Assembly (NCBI GenBank): GCA_003049465.1
Contig: PYSS01000040.1
Location: 1 to 64,000, forward strand
DNA length: 64,000 nt
DNA from: Magnaporthiopsis rhizophila
Lineage: Eukaryota > Ascomycota > Sordariomycetes > Magnaporthales > Magnaporthaceae
Direction of reading: 5' to 3'
The translations under genes and the position numbers were made by a program. Position 1 is the stretch's first letter, and every line of letters starts with the position of its first letter. Below, in pieces: positions 34,759-45,681 of this stretch. The notes beneath the pieces are model-generated. The model did not search any database and was not told the DNA's origin. It saw only the letters and a list, made by a program, of their open reading frames with translations.

Positions 34759-36291
34759 TTTTGCAGTGTGTGTGTGTTGTCGAAAACAAAAAAAGTATGA
34801 GCGAGAGTGTTGTAAAAAGGGCTGGATCGACTAACGAGCGAACGATGTCAGCGAGTGTGGAAAAAGGTTCCTTGAAGATATAGCTGAGTGTCGAGGATGA
34901 GAGAGAAGAAAGGGCCGGCAAAGACGAACAATACAACAGTCTTATATGCCGGCTCGGTGGCTGGTTTGGCCGGCCCGCGGCTGTGTCGACGATACAACCC
35001 TGGGGTGGCATTGATTTCGATATTACCGCCGAGGGCCAGGGGACGTAAGGCGTATGGGTTTATTGGCCCCATCGACTGACGAACAAACTTGGCACGGCAA
35101 GGTGAGAGGGATCTGCCAGGGACCATCCCAGGCTTTTTTTGCGGCGCATGTATGTAAACCTGCGAGGGAGTTGCCAGTCCAAGGCAAAAGGAGCGCGAGA
35201 GAGAGCGAGCAACTCCACCCACACCTCATATCCATTCCCCGCGTTGTTGGCCACCCAACAACGACCCATAGATCGTCTGCTATTCCCCCGCACTTCCTCA
35301 TCTCGCTAACCGGACCAGATTCGAGGTCTTGCGGGCTTGGCTAGAGCTTGAGTCCAGCATGGGTGGCCCGGGATGCCAGCGGGTCTTGTTTATGCACATG
35401 GATTCTGGAGGCGTGAGAGGGCCGGATGGACCTCGGATGGCCCGGTTTTTCCATGATGCATGGAAACTGGAGGCGGTGCTCCCCTCCCCTCCCCCTGGCT
35501 TGTGAGGGCGGGGGTGGTTGTGTGGGTCTCACCGGGTGGAGCCTCGTCGGTGTGGCTTTCGGCGGGTCGAGCGCGTTCTGGCCAATGTTGGCCGGAGGCG
35601 GGGCCTTTATGGCGGAATTGGAAATGTCGGGCCTCGGTGCACCTGCCCGACTTGGGAAGGCAACTTGTCGGACAGCATTCAATCATACGGTTGGTTGGAC
35701 AAACGCCGCTGGGCAGGAAATTGCGTCACAACCAACAAAACTTGATTGACAATAACACGTGCCGACCCAAACGAGGACCGAGACGTAGCATCATAGGCCA
35801 GAGGAACTCGATCTAATTCAACACACACGAGCGAAAGGAGCGGAAACCGGGAGAACTTGCCACCCCATGAGCCAATCGATCGATCCCCTTCGACTGCTGG
35901 CTGCCTCGGTTCTGGGCTCCCGAGAACAGCACAGCCTACCATCCTATCGGACCGAAAGCAGGCAGAAGACGGCCGTCCCTGTCCCTGTCTGTGGGCATGG
36001 AAAAGCACCCATGGAAAAGCACCCCATCTGGTACTGATGTTACATATAAACAACCGAACCCGAACCCTTTGGTATCCAATCTATAGCCGAACCTTTTGCA
36101 GCCTACGTATCCATACAATGCGCCGCCTCGTCTCTGCAACCTTCGCCATCTCCTTTCACAAGTAGTCGAAACAAGCTCTACTGCAATGATACGCACGTGA
36201 AATGAAAACAATCCGTAGGCACTCGGCGTCTTGGCCCGAGGTACAGCTCAGAATTGGCTCTGCCAAGAATGCGTCCACTTGGGACCGTCCT
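34759..36291. other. CFEM gene promoter region
   Basis: About 1.5 kb upstream of the CFEM start and downstream of the Pro-rich secreted protein, both on the minus strand. A 14-bp direct repeat (CATGGAAAAGCACC-like) occurs twice at 35997-36023. No gene is visible; frames overlap on both strands and are low in information. Confidence 0.45.
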
Positions 36292-37257
36292 CTAGTAGAG
36301 GGGTGCCGACTCGGCAGCCCTGGCGGTGCGTCTCTGCAGCATGCGTGACTTTTGCTGGTTGAACCAGCGACGCAGGCGCGAGTTCTCCACGTCGACGACA
36401 TCGCCGTTGCTGTTGCTGTTCTCGTTGCCGCCCTCGACCACGGCGCCTTCGTCGGCGGTGTTATTGCCGGTGCCAGTGCCGGTGCCGGTGCCGGTGCCGT
36501 TGTTGTTGTCGCCCTCGACGACCCCGCCCTCGTTGTTGGTGCCGTTACCGGCGGGCAAGGTACTGTTCATGCCGGCGTTGTTGGCGGGAGGCGGCGGCAC
36601 GGGAGCAGCAGCACCATCACCGGCCGGGGGAGGCGGGGGAGGCGGGGTAGCGGTGCCGTTGCCCGGGGGAGGGGGCGGCGGGCCGGCGTCCTTGCCCTTG
36701 CCCTTCCCTTTCCCCTTGCCCTTGCCCTCAGGAGGCGGGGCCGGAGGGGCGGTACCATTGGCCGGTGGAGGAGGAGGCATAGGCGGTGCGGTGCCATTGG
36801 CCGGCGGAGGAGGAGGCATCGGCGGCGCAGCACCATTGGCCGGCGGAGGAGGCGGCGCGGCGGCATTCTTGCCCTTTGCTGCGGCCTTGCCCTTACCGGC
36901 GGCCTCTTTGCCCTTGCCGGCGGCTTCTTTACCCTTCAGACCGTCCTCGTTACCCTTGTTCTTGTTCTCCGGGGGAACGGCGGCGGCGCCATCATTCCCC
37001 TTCTTTTTGCCGTCGTCCTTGCCTTTGCCCTCAGGAGGAGCCGCACCACCGCCGGCGGCGGGAGGCGGCATGAGAGGAGCAGCCGCGTCCGGGGCGGCGG
37101 GCTGGCCCGGATCGCCAGCGCCCATCTCGCGAGCCCAGATATCGGAGTTGCGGGAGACGAGGCCGCTCTTGCTGGCCATCTTGCCGCTCCAGCTGGCGGG
37201 GCTGGCGTAGACCGACCCAGCCAGGACCAGGAGGAGCGTGTTCTTGGCGTTGACCAT
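36292..37257 (-). CDS. Secreted proline/glycine/lysine-rich low-complexity protein
   Basis: A single exon of 321 residues. The start gives a signal peptide (MVNAKNTLLLVLAGSVYASP). The mature part alternates modules. Three copies of PPPPPANGTAPP-type units sit between Lys-Gly runs (KGKEAAGKGKEAAGKGK; GKGKGKGKGKGK). A Gly/Asn/Thr part with a GTGTGTGTG run is next. The C-terminus is different and ordered-looking: an acidic patch (DVVDVENS) followed by RRWFNQQKSRMLQRR. N-glycosylation sequons (NGT, NST) recur. There is no GPI signal, so the protein is probably released or wall-trapped. No family is recognised. The repeat composition suggests a structural wall or adhesive role, which is inference. 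Confidence 0.75.
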   Translation of the reverse strand: MVNAKNTLLLVLAGSVYASPASWSGKMASKSGLVSRNSDIWAREMGAGDPGQPAAPDAAAPLMPPPAAGGGAAPPEGKGKDDGKKKGNDGAAAVPPENKNKGNEDGLKGKEAAGKGKEAAGKGKAAAKGKNAAAPPPPPANGAAPPMPPPPPANGTAPPMPPPPPANGTAPPAPPPEGKGKGKGKGKGKDAGPPPPPPGNGTATPPPPPPPAGDGAAAPVPPPPANNAGMNSTLPAGNGTNNEGGVVEGDNNNGTGTGTGTGTGNNTADEGAVVEGGNENSNSNGDVVDVENSRLRRWFNQQKSRMLQRRTARAAESAPLY

Positions 37258-39874
37258 TGTGAAGAAGTTTGGAACGAAGAATACAGGTTGTTTTTTCTTT
37301 TTTTTTTCAAGGCCGCGTGGGGGTGGGTGGAGTGTGTTCCTGGGTGGCTAAAAAAGGATGGAAAAATGAACGGTTGTTTGAACGTACTCGGCCTGCCGGT
37401 TGAATGCTGCCTGAGCTTGAGAAAAGAAGAGATGACTGAAGAATCTAGATGAGATGATGTGGGTGAGGGGGAGAAGATGCTAAACCGCCACGGAATCAAG
37501 GTCAGACGACGCATTTTATATATTGAATCGACGGACGACCAGCTTGAGGCTGCTGCAGGGGAAGAACAGCCGTGGCATTGGGTTCCAACGTCCGGCTGTG
37601 ATCATGCCATCGACGCTGTCCGGTTCTGGATCATCGATCACCATCCATATTCCATGGTTTAGCCTCCAAGCTTTGCTGGCGACCGCCACCACCCGCACTT
37701 CCGGGCTCCATTAATCGGCGCGTCCGGTTTGATGGAGCATGTTGTTTGTGCCAGATAGATGCTGATAGCTGTCCAGGCTCACTTGGCGGCCTGCCCTGGT
37801 GCTGATCGGTAATCGTCGGCAGGGGATACCGGTTTCACGAGAACCATGGGCACCAGTTCCCGATCCCGAGAGAGCACCGCCTCACGTCTCATAAAAAGGA
37901 ACTCGGCTGCGATATTTATGCTTCTGTACTTTAGGCGACGTCTATTGTCGGAGAATGCTGGGGCTCGGCAGATGGCCCTGTTGGGTGCGGGCTGATCTTC
38001 GCAAGCGAGAAATCACGCAGATCCTTGTTGACGTTGACGTTGATGTTTTTCTGATGGTTTTTTCTTTCTTTCTTTTTTTTTTTTTCTTTTTCTTTTTTTT
38101 TCTTTTTCTTTTTTCTTTCTTTTTCTTTTTTCTTTCTTTTTTTTCTAATTCGCCAACAAGGGCAGCCCAGGCTCTTGATCGTTCGGGGCGCCAACGTCTG
38201 CCACTTCCCGAAGAGGTTGCAATTGGGAGCCGCAAGCTTGCGTTGCAGCCTTCCACTTGAGATATGTTGGTGTTGACGTCCGAGTCATGCACCCTGTGCG
38301 TTAACAGCAGGCCTCCCGGGAGGGAATCCACTTGACCCCACTGGGCAGCCGCTGCTGGCGCTTAGGGCGACTTTGCCAGGCAGCGCGTGGCGTGTGCGCT
38401 GTGGGGTATGTAAAAGGTGCAAAAAGCAAGGCAGCCTGGTTTCGTCGTGTCGCATTTGCCGCGTTTTCAGGAGGATTTGATTTGTATTCTTACCTCGCAA
38501 TTTTCTCCCACGCGTTGCTCGGCTCGCTCTTCTAATAAGATACCCCACCAGTTCAAGCCCTGCTCCTCCCGCGTCAGGACTGCCGTCGCGGAATGCTTCC
38601 AGAATCAAGACAGAGTTGAGAGTGCTCCCTAACGCGCCCCCTGAGCACAGCCGTCTTTTATCGTCTCGTCTTCCCCCACATTCGGCACCAGACAACCCAA
38701 ACCCGACTGCCTTCTGGCTGGACAGCTGGGATTACCGTCCCATGCGGATTCCTTTCTGTACGAGATAGAGTGGCTGTATTGTAGCCCTCATGAAAGCAGT
38801 CTTCTCGGCTCTCGTTAGCGTCTCGGCAGTCTCCCATCCTGCCCTCAAACATCTGGCCTGGGCGTTTCGAGAGGAACATGCGTCTACTCAATACCGAGGT
38901 ACCTACATTATCCACATTCGCCCTGGCCCGAGAATAACCTTCTTCGGCATAAAGCAGAGACGGGGCTTGTTTGGTGGTCCTTCTGGTTCAGCCCACGCGT
39001 TATGAGAGCCACATACACCTAATGCCAGCCGTGCCAGCGTCTGCGTTCAACTGACATTGCCCGACCGTCATGTTACGAGGCTCCGGTCAGCACTCGATAT
39101 GCAAACAAAAACAACTGGCTGGGTTTGTCAACAACAACACCGTTCACCGGCAAACAACATAGAAGGCGAAGACGCTCTGCCTTGACGCCATGAGCACGTG
39201 GACCGCTTGGGCTCTCTTGGGTTCCGCTTGCTGCCAGCACCTGGTCGCATCAAATGGACTTGCAAAGCTCGTCAAAGAACAGCAGGTTTCCAGGCGTGGC
39301 AGTTATGTTTATTGCATCCAACTACCTAGTGTCTGTGGCGTCTTCGTCTCTGGACCGGTCGTGGTGGCAGATAGAAGGTGGGTACTTTGGCATCAGAATA
39401 GATGGGCACACCACACCCCGGTCGTGAGAACTGGTTTCCCGCTGCCCTCTCCATCGTTCCTGGTCGAGCCTTGCTCCGACAAGTGCTTTGACTCGCGCTG
39501 GCCTGGCCCTAACCATTTGCGTCGACGGGGAGCCGCCCCGAGGCGTCCGTCGCTATCGCACCCGCTCCCCGGTCGTACCCGAGTCGGCCGAGCCCGGCGT
39601 TGACTTGAGAACTCGCTGGGGCCGCTGCTAGGTAGAAGGGCCAGGCCCAACATTATCTTTGAGAACCCGCTAGGGCCCTTATGGAGAAGAATGAGCCGGG
39701 ACCTGCCGCGCCCGCGGCTAGTGATCCGGCCCCGACTGTCCGGCGGCCAATGCCGGCGTAACCAGGCCGGGGCGGTGTAAGCCCCCGCCCGCGTCGGCAT
39801 CTTCGGTCTCAAAGGCTTGCTTCAGATGGTGGACGTTCGCGTCCTCGCCGACGCCCAGGCTGCCGTCAGTTCTC
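37258..39874. other. Gene-free stretch, about 2.6 kb
   Basis: The left part is the promoter of the Pro-rich protein. A TATATA-like patch lies at about 37515-37522. A strong polypyrimidine tract is at 38058-38146. Right of it, overlapping small frames show no signature. No gene is visible. Confidence 0.45.
38058..38146. repeat. Polypyrimidine (T/C) tract
   Basis: An 89-base run of only T and C, mainly T with scattered C. It could form unusual DNA structure or exclude nucleosomes. It is outside any gene. Confidence 0.95.
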
Positions 39875-40366
39875 CTACGGCAGCAGCGGCCACACGCGCC
39901 TCACCACCGCTCCCACACGCCGAAACTCGCTCGGCTCCAGACCATGCCGCCTCGCCACCTTGTCCATCTTGTTCAGCTTTGCGGGGTTGATGACGTCCCG
40001 AACGGCGTCGAGCCGCTCCCCTCTCAGTCCGCAGGCGTACGCCGTCACTCGGTAGAACGACCATCGCATGGTGAATTTGTAGAGCATATATAGGATGACG
40101 GCCGCGGCCCAGAACGTGGGGAGCCGGCCGAGAAAGTCGTTCGTCGAGATGCTGCTGTCGTTGCCGAACCCCTCGTGCTCGGCCCGGCTGATGGTGAAGA
40201 CGACATCGCTGGCCTCGCTGACCGCCTCCGCGAGCGTCCTTGCCTCTCTGAGCTCCCGCAGCTCCTCTTTCAGCCTGTCTTGGTGCCACGAGGCAGGCGT
40301 CTGGCGGGGGAGGGCAAGGTAGGAGTGCCAACGGCTGAGGACCGCGCGCACGACGCGAAGGCGCAT
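39875..40366 (-). CDS. Small conserved fungal membrane protein, hypothetical
   Basis: A single exon of 163 residues. The N-terminal part (MRLRVVRAVLSRWHSYLALP then TPASWHQDRLKEELRELREA) is amphipathic and charged, a pattern I associate with a Sordariomycete hypothetical family. One predicted transmembrane helix follows (FWAAAVILYMLYKFTMRW). The C-terminus is a basic helical region. The Arg-rich start could act as a mitochondrial presequence. It is divergent from the kinase/HAD fusion gene, with 1.6 kb between starts. Function unknown. Confidence 0.65.
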   Translation of the reverse strand: MRLRVVRAVLSRWHSYLALPRQTPASWHQDRLKEELRELREARTLAEAVSEASDVVFTISRAEHEGFGNDSSISTNDFLGRLPTFWAAAVILYMLYKFTMRWSFYRVTAYACGLRGERLDAVRDVINPAKLNKMDKVARRHGLEPSEFRRVGAVVRRVWPLLP

Positions 40367-41995
40367 AGTGGAAATAGGGGCTTGAAGGATGATTTTTGGC
40401 TGCGCGACAGGCGACTAGATGCTGCTGATATCGTTACGGGCTTGCGTTGCACAGAGCTCGTCTGTCCTGACTGTTGATGGAAAAGGCCGACGCGGAATGT
40501 TTTCTCGAAGGGCAGCTGGGAGTTCCTAGGACTGCCCTGCCCGTCATCGGCTCCAGAAGGCAATGGTGAGGAGGGTTTGGGAGAGTGGATGGCTGGGATT
40601 GGAGGGTTGCTTGGTGTCTGCTGCGGCTAAGGCAGGGAAGTGGAAGAGAGGTCAAGTATTTATAGGGTGATGCCTGAGAAATAACAAGACGGTGGCCAAA
40701 TTTCTGATATTGGTCTGATGGGTAAGATGAAAGAAAGGAGGCGTGCCGCGACAGGATGTAGGATGGCGCGAGTAGATAAGTAGTTGTTGGTTGGTCAGGT
40801 CAACTATTTGATCGAAGCCGGAGGCATGCCGCCAGACCAAAGATGAAAATTCTGGCCTCGGGCGTGGGTGTTTGCAAAGCCCTCGCTGGGCTGGCCCGGG
40901 CCCGGCTCGGCCGCGTAGCTTCGTGCTACACCATCCGCTGACAACTCCCGGCTTGACTGTGCAGCGGGTGGAGATTGAGTCTGCAGCCATCCTTCCGTCC
41001 ATCGACGTGTGGAAGCGGCTCGCATGATATCGCTGAGCGGCGGGGACAGTGGATGTGGGAGCATCTGGAAACGAGGAGCCACAAGCGTAGTTTTTGATAT
41101 TGACACAAAAAAAAAAAAAAAAAAAAAAACAACCAAACAAAAATCTCAAAGAGAGAAACCATCATCTTTATCGCCATCGTCGATCCCATCCCGCGGGCGG
41201 CGTCGTTTAGGAGGGCGGACAAGTCCCTGCGGGCGCCGACTTCACCTCGTATTCGGCGATCCGCTCGGCCTAGTCGGTCCTCTCCTACTCCAGGACCCGG
41301 ATCCTCTCCCGGGAAGTCTCGGTTCTCCGCCTGCAGGGCGCCGTACGCCCGCCCCAGCCACCGCAGGGTATGGAGGACGTCGTCGCCGTCGCCGTTATCA
41401 TCATCATCATCGTTATCATCCACAAGCGTGGTTTCGATATTGATTCGCAATCTTATATACATCAGACCGGCTGAGAAGCTTGTGGTTAATGCAAGGCAAC
41501 GAACGATTTTGGTAAAGACAAAAATGGCGAGGAAAAGCCTCGCACTTTATGCCCATTGCGGCACTCGTCATCTCTGCAGTTTGCCCAGTTGGTCATAGTT
41601 GTGATTCAACTTATTTGCCTGCGAGATGTCGCCTCTGCAAGTTTGCCCGGTTGGTCATAGTTGTGATTCAACTTATTTGCTTGCGAGATGTCACCTCTGC
41701 AAACACTGATTCTGTCACGTCCACAAACACTGGCCCCATGACGGCGACCAGCGTATAAATGAGGGCCCGCTAGCTGCCGCCTGACGGAAGAGTCTTTGTT
41801 GAAAATTTCAAGAACCTCTCAGCACAATCAGCTTTGTCCTTATCCATTGCCTCTACCAACCCCACTTCTTGATAGACTCATCCAACAATCCAAGGCTCTG
41901 GATATCTCCCATCTTCCACCCACCTACCTCTCTATTTAGGAGGCGGCTTCCTAGGTAGTCGCATCCCATTGGCTTCGACAAGCCAAATCTCCACC
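40367..41995. other. Divergent promoter region
   Basis: About 1.6 kb between divergent starts at 40366 and 41996. It contains an A-rich run near 41106-41130, an ATC trinucleotide run near 41397-41420, the 62-bp tandem duplication at 41579-41702 and a pyrimidine-rich leader just before 41996. I see no gene. Confidence 0.45.
41579..41702. repeat. Tandem duplication of a 62-bp unit
   Basis: Two adjacent 62-base copies (41579-41640, 41641-41702) differ at three positions, all transitions: A/G, C/T and G/A. The repeat lies about 300 bases upstream of the fusion-protein ATG. Confidence 0.9.
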
Positions 41996-44512
41996 ATGCC
42001 GCCACCCTATCCATCGGTTCCAGTCATAGGCCTCTACGGCATCTCCGGCTCAGGAAAGACGACGCTGGCCGAAGACCTGAAGGACCTACAAGAATTCATG
42101 CACTCCGGCCCCCCATCCACCCCGTGCGGCCCAACAGACTTGTCGCTGCTTCCCGATGCGGCGCCGTTCAGCTTCAAGGAGGGCTCCGAGCTCATCGCGG
42201 CCGCCGTGCCCGGAGGCCTCGCCGCCTTCAAGAAGCTCGGCGCGGACGAGAAGAAGAAGTGGCGCCAGTCCGTCATCAAGGGCGTCGCCAGGCATGCCCG
42301 GGAAAGCTTCGAGCCCGTCGTGGTGGTTGGGCACTACATGCTGGCCCCTGACGCCAGCGACGACGACGGACCCTGGCCCACGGCTCATCCGCATCCGCAC
42401 CCGCACCTGCAGAGTGTGCACACGCCGGCGGACTGGGAGTCGTACACGCACATCATCTACGTCACCGTGCCGCCCAAGACCATCGCGGCCCGACGCGCGT
42501 CCGACAAAACTCGCTCCCGGGCCCCGCTGAGCGTGGAGGCGCTCGGGGAGTGGCAGGAGACGGAGAAGAAGGAGCTGCGCCGGCGGTGTCGGGAGCACGG
42601 CGTCGTCTTCACCGTCGTCGACGCTGCCGCCGACGGTGAAGACCCGGGCCGGCGCGTGTACTCCCTGCTCGAGTTCATCAGGCAGTCCGAGTCCAGCATG
42701 CTGAACCTCCTGGCAATCAAATCCGTGCTTGGTAGGCACCCGAGCGTCAGTTACGAGGAGGAGATGCCGGGCGTGTACAAGAGCCACGTCAAGATCCTCG
42801 CATTTGACGCAGACCGGACGCTGTCGGCCCAGGACACGGGCAACATGTTCTGGGAGATGGTCGAGGCGCCCGTGGGCATGGCCTGCGACGAGGGTGACGA
42901 CGGCAAAGGCAATAGCGACAGCAACAACAAGAAAGTTCCCGTCCTGAAGCAGGTCTTTGGCGGCCCGCTGGGTTATACCCCGCGAGCATTCGTCCAGGCG
43001 TTGCTCTTGTACGAGGAGGCGGTCGGGATGGGCGACAACGACAAGTTCGAGTCGCACTGCGCCGCGGTGGCGTCGCGGGTCGAGCTGCGGCCGGAGTTCA
43101 TCTCGCTGCTCCAGAGGGCCGTGAACGACCCGCTCGTGGTGCCCGTCGTCATCACCTGCGGCCTGCGGCGCATCTGGGAGCTGGTGCTGGAGCGGGAGGG
43201 CTTCCGGTGCCAGGGCGGAGAGGCCGTCCTTGACCCCGACGAGTTCACGCCTATGATATGGCTCGTGGGCGCTGGCCGCCACTACGGCGGGGACCAAGTC
43301 CTCGTCCACCCCGAAACCAAGGCCGATGTGGTCCGATGGATTGCGGGCCACTGGGACGCCGAGGCCGGCGAGGTCATAGAGTCTCGCGCCGTCGGATCCA
43401 ACGTCTGCGCGTTCGGCGACAGCCCCGTCGACATCCCGATGCTGAAGACGGCGCGCCGTGCTTTTGTGGTCATCGACAAGGCCAGGCAGGGCAGCGCCAT
43501 GAGCAAGAGGATGGAGGAGGAGATCAGGATGTATTCTGGAACCGGCGGCCTTGACTGGCATTCCATCGATGCCTACAAAGATCGGTTCGGCGCATGCTCG
43601 TATCTGTCCCGCGTTGAGCTGCCGCCGTCGAAGCACAGCAGCGAGCCCGACACGGCCACCACCTCCCCCGAACAGGAGCAGGCAATCATGCCATGGCTGC
43701 CCCTTGTCAGCCTCACGGACCCCAAGACCCTTGATCTGATATTCCCATCGCGCACCAGCCAGGCGAGAGCATTGCGGCCGCTGGTTCCGATCCACGACTC
43801 GACCGCCTCGGCCGCGGCCAGGCTGCTGTCGACGCCGATGAGGGACGCGGGCACGAGCGGCCGGGAGCTCCAGCATGCGCACCGGGCTGCCGGCAAGTAC
43901 CTGGCCTTACAGGTCCTGCCCGAGATCCTCGGCCTGGAGCGGTTCGCCATCCCGCACGTCTCCCGAAGCAACGGCGACGGCGGTAAGGCGAGGACGACGG
44001 AGGGATTCAGGCTCCTGCATGAGGACAAGACGCTGATCGTGTCGCTCATGCGCGGCGGCGACCCCATGGCCCAGGGCGTGTTCGACGTCTTCCCCAGGGC
44101 CACGTACCTGCACGCGCACAAGCCCGAGGACGTGCAGGCGAAGCACCTGCGCGGCGTCGTGTGCGTGCTGCCCGTTGACTCGGTAGTCAACAGCGGCGCC
44201 AGCATGCTCGACTTTGTGCACGCCATCCGGAAGCTCCACTGGGCAGTGCGCATCATCATCGTGGCTGGCGTCGTGCAGGCAGACGCCGTGGAGCTGCGGC
44301 GAGAGGAAAAGATGTCGGTGCCCCCGCCGCGCCAGACGATGGGCGGCGGCGCCGTGCTTCACGAAAAGGAGCCGAACATGCGGGACAGGCTCGCTGAGTA
44401 TGGCAACGTCCAGGTCGTGGCGCTGAGGATCTCGGAAAACAAGTACAAGGGCGTCGGGGGAACCGACACTGGAAACAGGCTGTTTAACACGACGCATCTA
44501 GACGACTACTAG
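41996..44512 (+). CDS. Three-domain fusion: P-loop kinase-like, HAD phosphatase, phosphoribosyltransferase-like
   Basis: A single exon of 838 residues from the ATG of MPPPYPSV. Residues 8-230 form a P-loop NTPase with Walker A GISGSGKTT and a lid-like helix rich in Arg/Lys (TIAARRASDKTRSR). Residues 265-500 form a HAD domain with motif I FDADRTL and motif IV GDSPVDIPML, so its nucleophile and Mg ligands are in place; it resembles phosphoserine phosphatases. Residues 570-838 resemble uracil phosphoribosyltransferases: LIVSLMRGGDPMAQGVFDVF, then VLPVDSVVNSGASMLDFV in the PRPP-loop position, and a C-terminal TGNRLFN. The PRPP loop lacks the usual Thr/Gly pattern, so activity is uncertain. No targeting signal is visible. 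A nucleotide-salvage or metabolite-repair role is inferred. Confidence 0.85.
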   Translation: MPPPYPSVPVIGLYGISGSGKTTLAEDLKDLQEFMHSGPPSTPCGPTDLSLLPDAAPFSFKEGSELIAAAVPGGLAAFKKLGADEKKKWRQSVIKGVARHARESFEPVVVVGHYMLAPDASDDDGPWPTAHPHPHPHLQSVHTPADWESYTHIIYVTVPPKTIAARRASDKTRSRAPLSVEALGEWQETEKKELRRRCREHGVVFTVVDAAADGEDPGRRVYSLLEFIRQSESSMLNLLAIKSVLGRHPSVSYEEEMPGVYKSHVKILAFDADRTLSAQDTGNMFWEMVEAPVGMACDEGDDGKGNSDSNNKKVPVLKQVFGGPLGYTPRAFVQALLLYEEAVGMGDNDKFESHCAAVASRVELRPEFISLLQRAVNDPLVVPVVITCGLRRIWELVLEREGFRCQGGEAVLDPDEFTPMIWLVGAGRHYGGDQVLVHPETKADVVRWIAGHWDAEAGEVIESRAVGSNVCAFGDSPVDIPMLKTARRAFVVIDKARQGSAMSKRMEEEIRMYSGTGGLDWHSIDAYKDRFGACSYLSRVELPPSKHSSEPDTATTSPEQEQAIMPWLPLVSLTDPKTLDLIFPSRTSQARALRPLVPIHDSTASAAARLLSTPMRDAGTSGRELQHAHRAAGKYLALQVLPEILGLERFAIPHVSRSNGDGGKARTTEGFRLLHEDKTLIVSLMRGGDPMAQGVFDVFPRATYLHAHKPEDVQAKHLRGVVCVLPVDSVVNSGASMLDFVHAIRKLHWAVRIIIVAGVVQADAVELRREEKMSVPPPRQTMGGGAVLHEKEPNMRDRLAEYGNVQVVALRISENKYKGVGGTDTGNRLFNTTHLDDY

Positions 44513-45681
44513 ATGGTAGATGCTGCCGTTGCATTGATAAGGCCGCAGTGAGGGCAGCCTCGTCTGCTGCTCATGGTCATCATTGTATGATCAGTATCAC
44601 GCGGCAAGTGCTGTTAGACTGGTCTTTTTGTCATTTCGGAATCTGCTCCCTAGGGGCCGATTATTCACTGTCCGATAGCTAGTTCACGAAACAAGGCATG
44701 GCCCTCATGGAGAAGCTTTATGTATTTAGGTAGCAGAATGCCACAGACATGATTGCTCAGTACCGCTGATAAGACTCGGCTCCATGGGGGCAACATAGGA
44801 AGCCGACAGTGTAATCGCCGGTCGGGCCGTGGAGACTCGGCTTTTTCGCGATGTTCCCTGCTTCGTCAGGTTAAGAATTAGTAAAAGACACCAAAGAACA
44901 CGGGATACCTATAGCAGCCTTCTTCGTCTCGGCGCGTCTATTTCCATCCTTCGTCATCCATCCCGACCAACACCGGACCAAAAAGAACCGAACCACCAAG
45001 ACCCAATCGTGCCAAAATAGCACCGGTAGGACGGATTCCCTCGTCGCCGTCGTCTGATTGGGGTCAATTGGTTGGCGGCAGCAGGCCACGGGCGGTGGTG
45101 GAGCGTCGTCGTCTGAGGCTTAAGCGCCGTGCGTCGAGATCCAATCGATCGCGGCTTCAGGGGGCGCGGCCAAACCAAAACGTCTGGTCGTCCCGCGCGC
45201 CTGTAGAATTTCTCATGGAGACTTACAAATGTTTTCTGCCCCACACAGCCGAGTCTGGTGGGTCTTGGCTCGCTCAATTGCGGACGATGGCTTGAATAGA
45301 GTCGCTACAATGGTTGGCGTTTGGTTTTAAATAACACCCTCTCTGCCCTGCCATTGTTCCCGCCATTGTTCTTGTCAAGCCAGCATCTTCGCTACTGTTT
45401 CATCGCAGTCATCTTTTCCCTTCTCTCTTCCCTTTGTGTTTTCCTTGCCGTCTTTATTACTCCTATTCGACACTGCTTGACGCAGCTAGTGATAATTTCC
45501 TACCTCTTCATATACCATCTGGCACCCGCCAACCGTCGTCCATCTACACACAAAAATCACCACACAATCTACTTCACCATCACACGACCTTATATCCCAT
45601 CAACGACGCGCATAAATCCCAACTCTTAGACTCTTCACACGCCACATCTCTTCCCCTAACGATTCACCAACCATCGTCAAC
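44513..45681. other. Upstream region of the Fig1-like gene
   Basis: About 1.2 kb. A TTTAGGTAG motif lies at about 44725-44733. From 45330 to 45660 the sequence is pyrimidine-rich, as in long fungal 5' leaders. No gene is visible. Confidence 0.45.

Noticed and set aside
42086..43882. 598-codon minus-strand frame inside the fusion gene
   Set aside because: It is an antisense shadow of the P-loop/HAD/UPRT gene, rich in Arg, His and Val from reversed codons.
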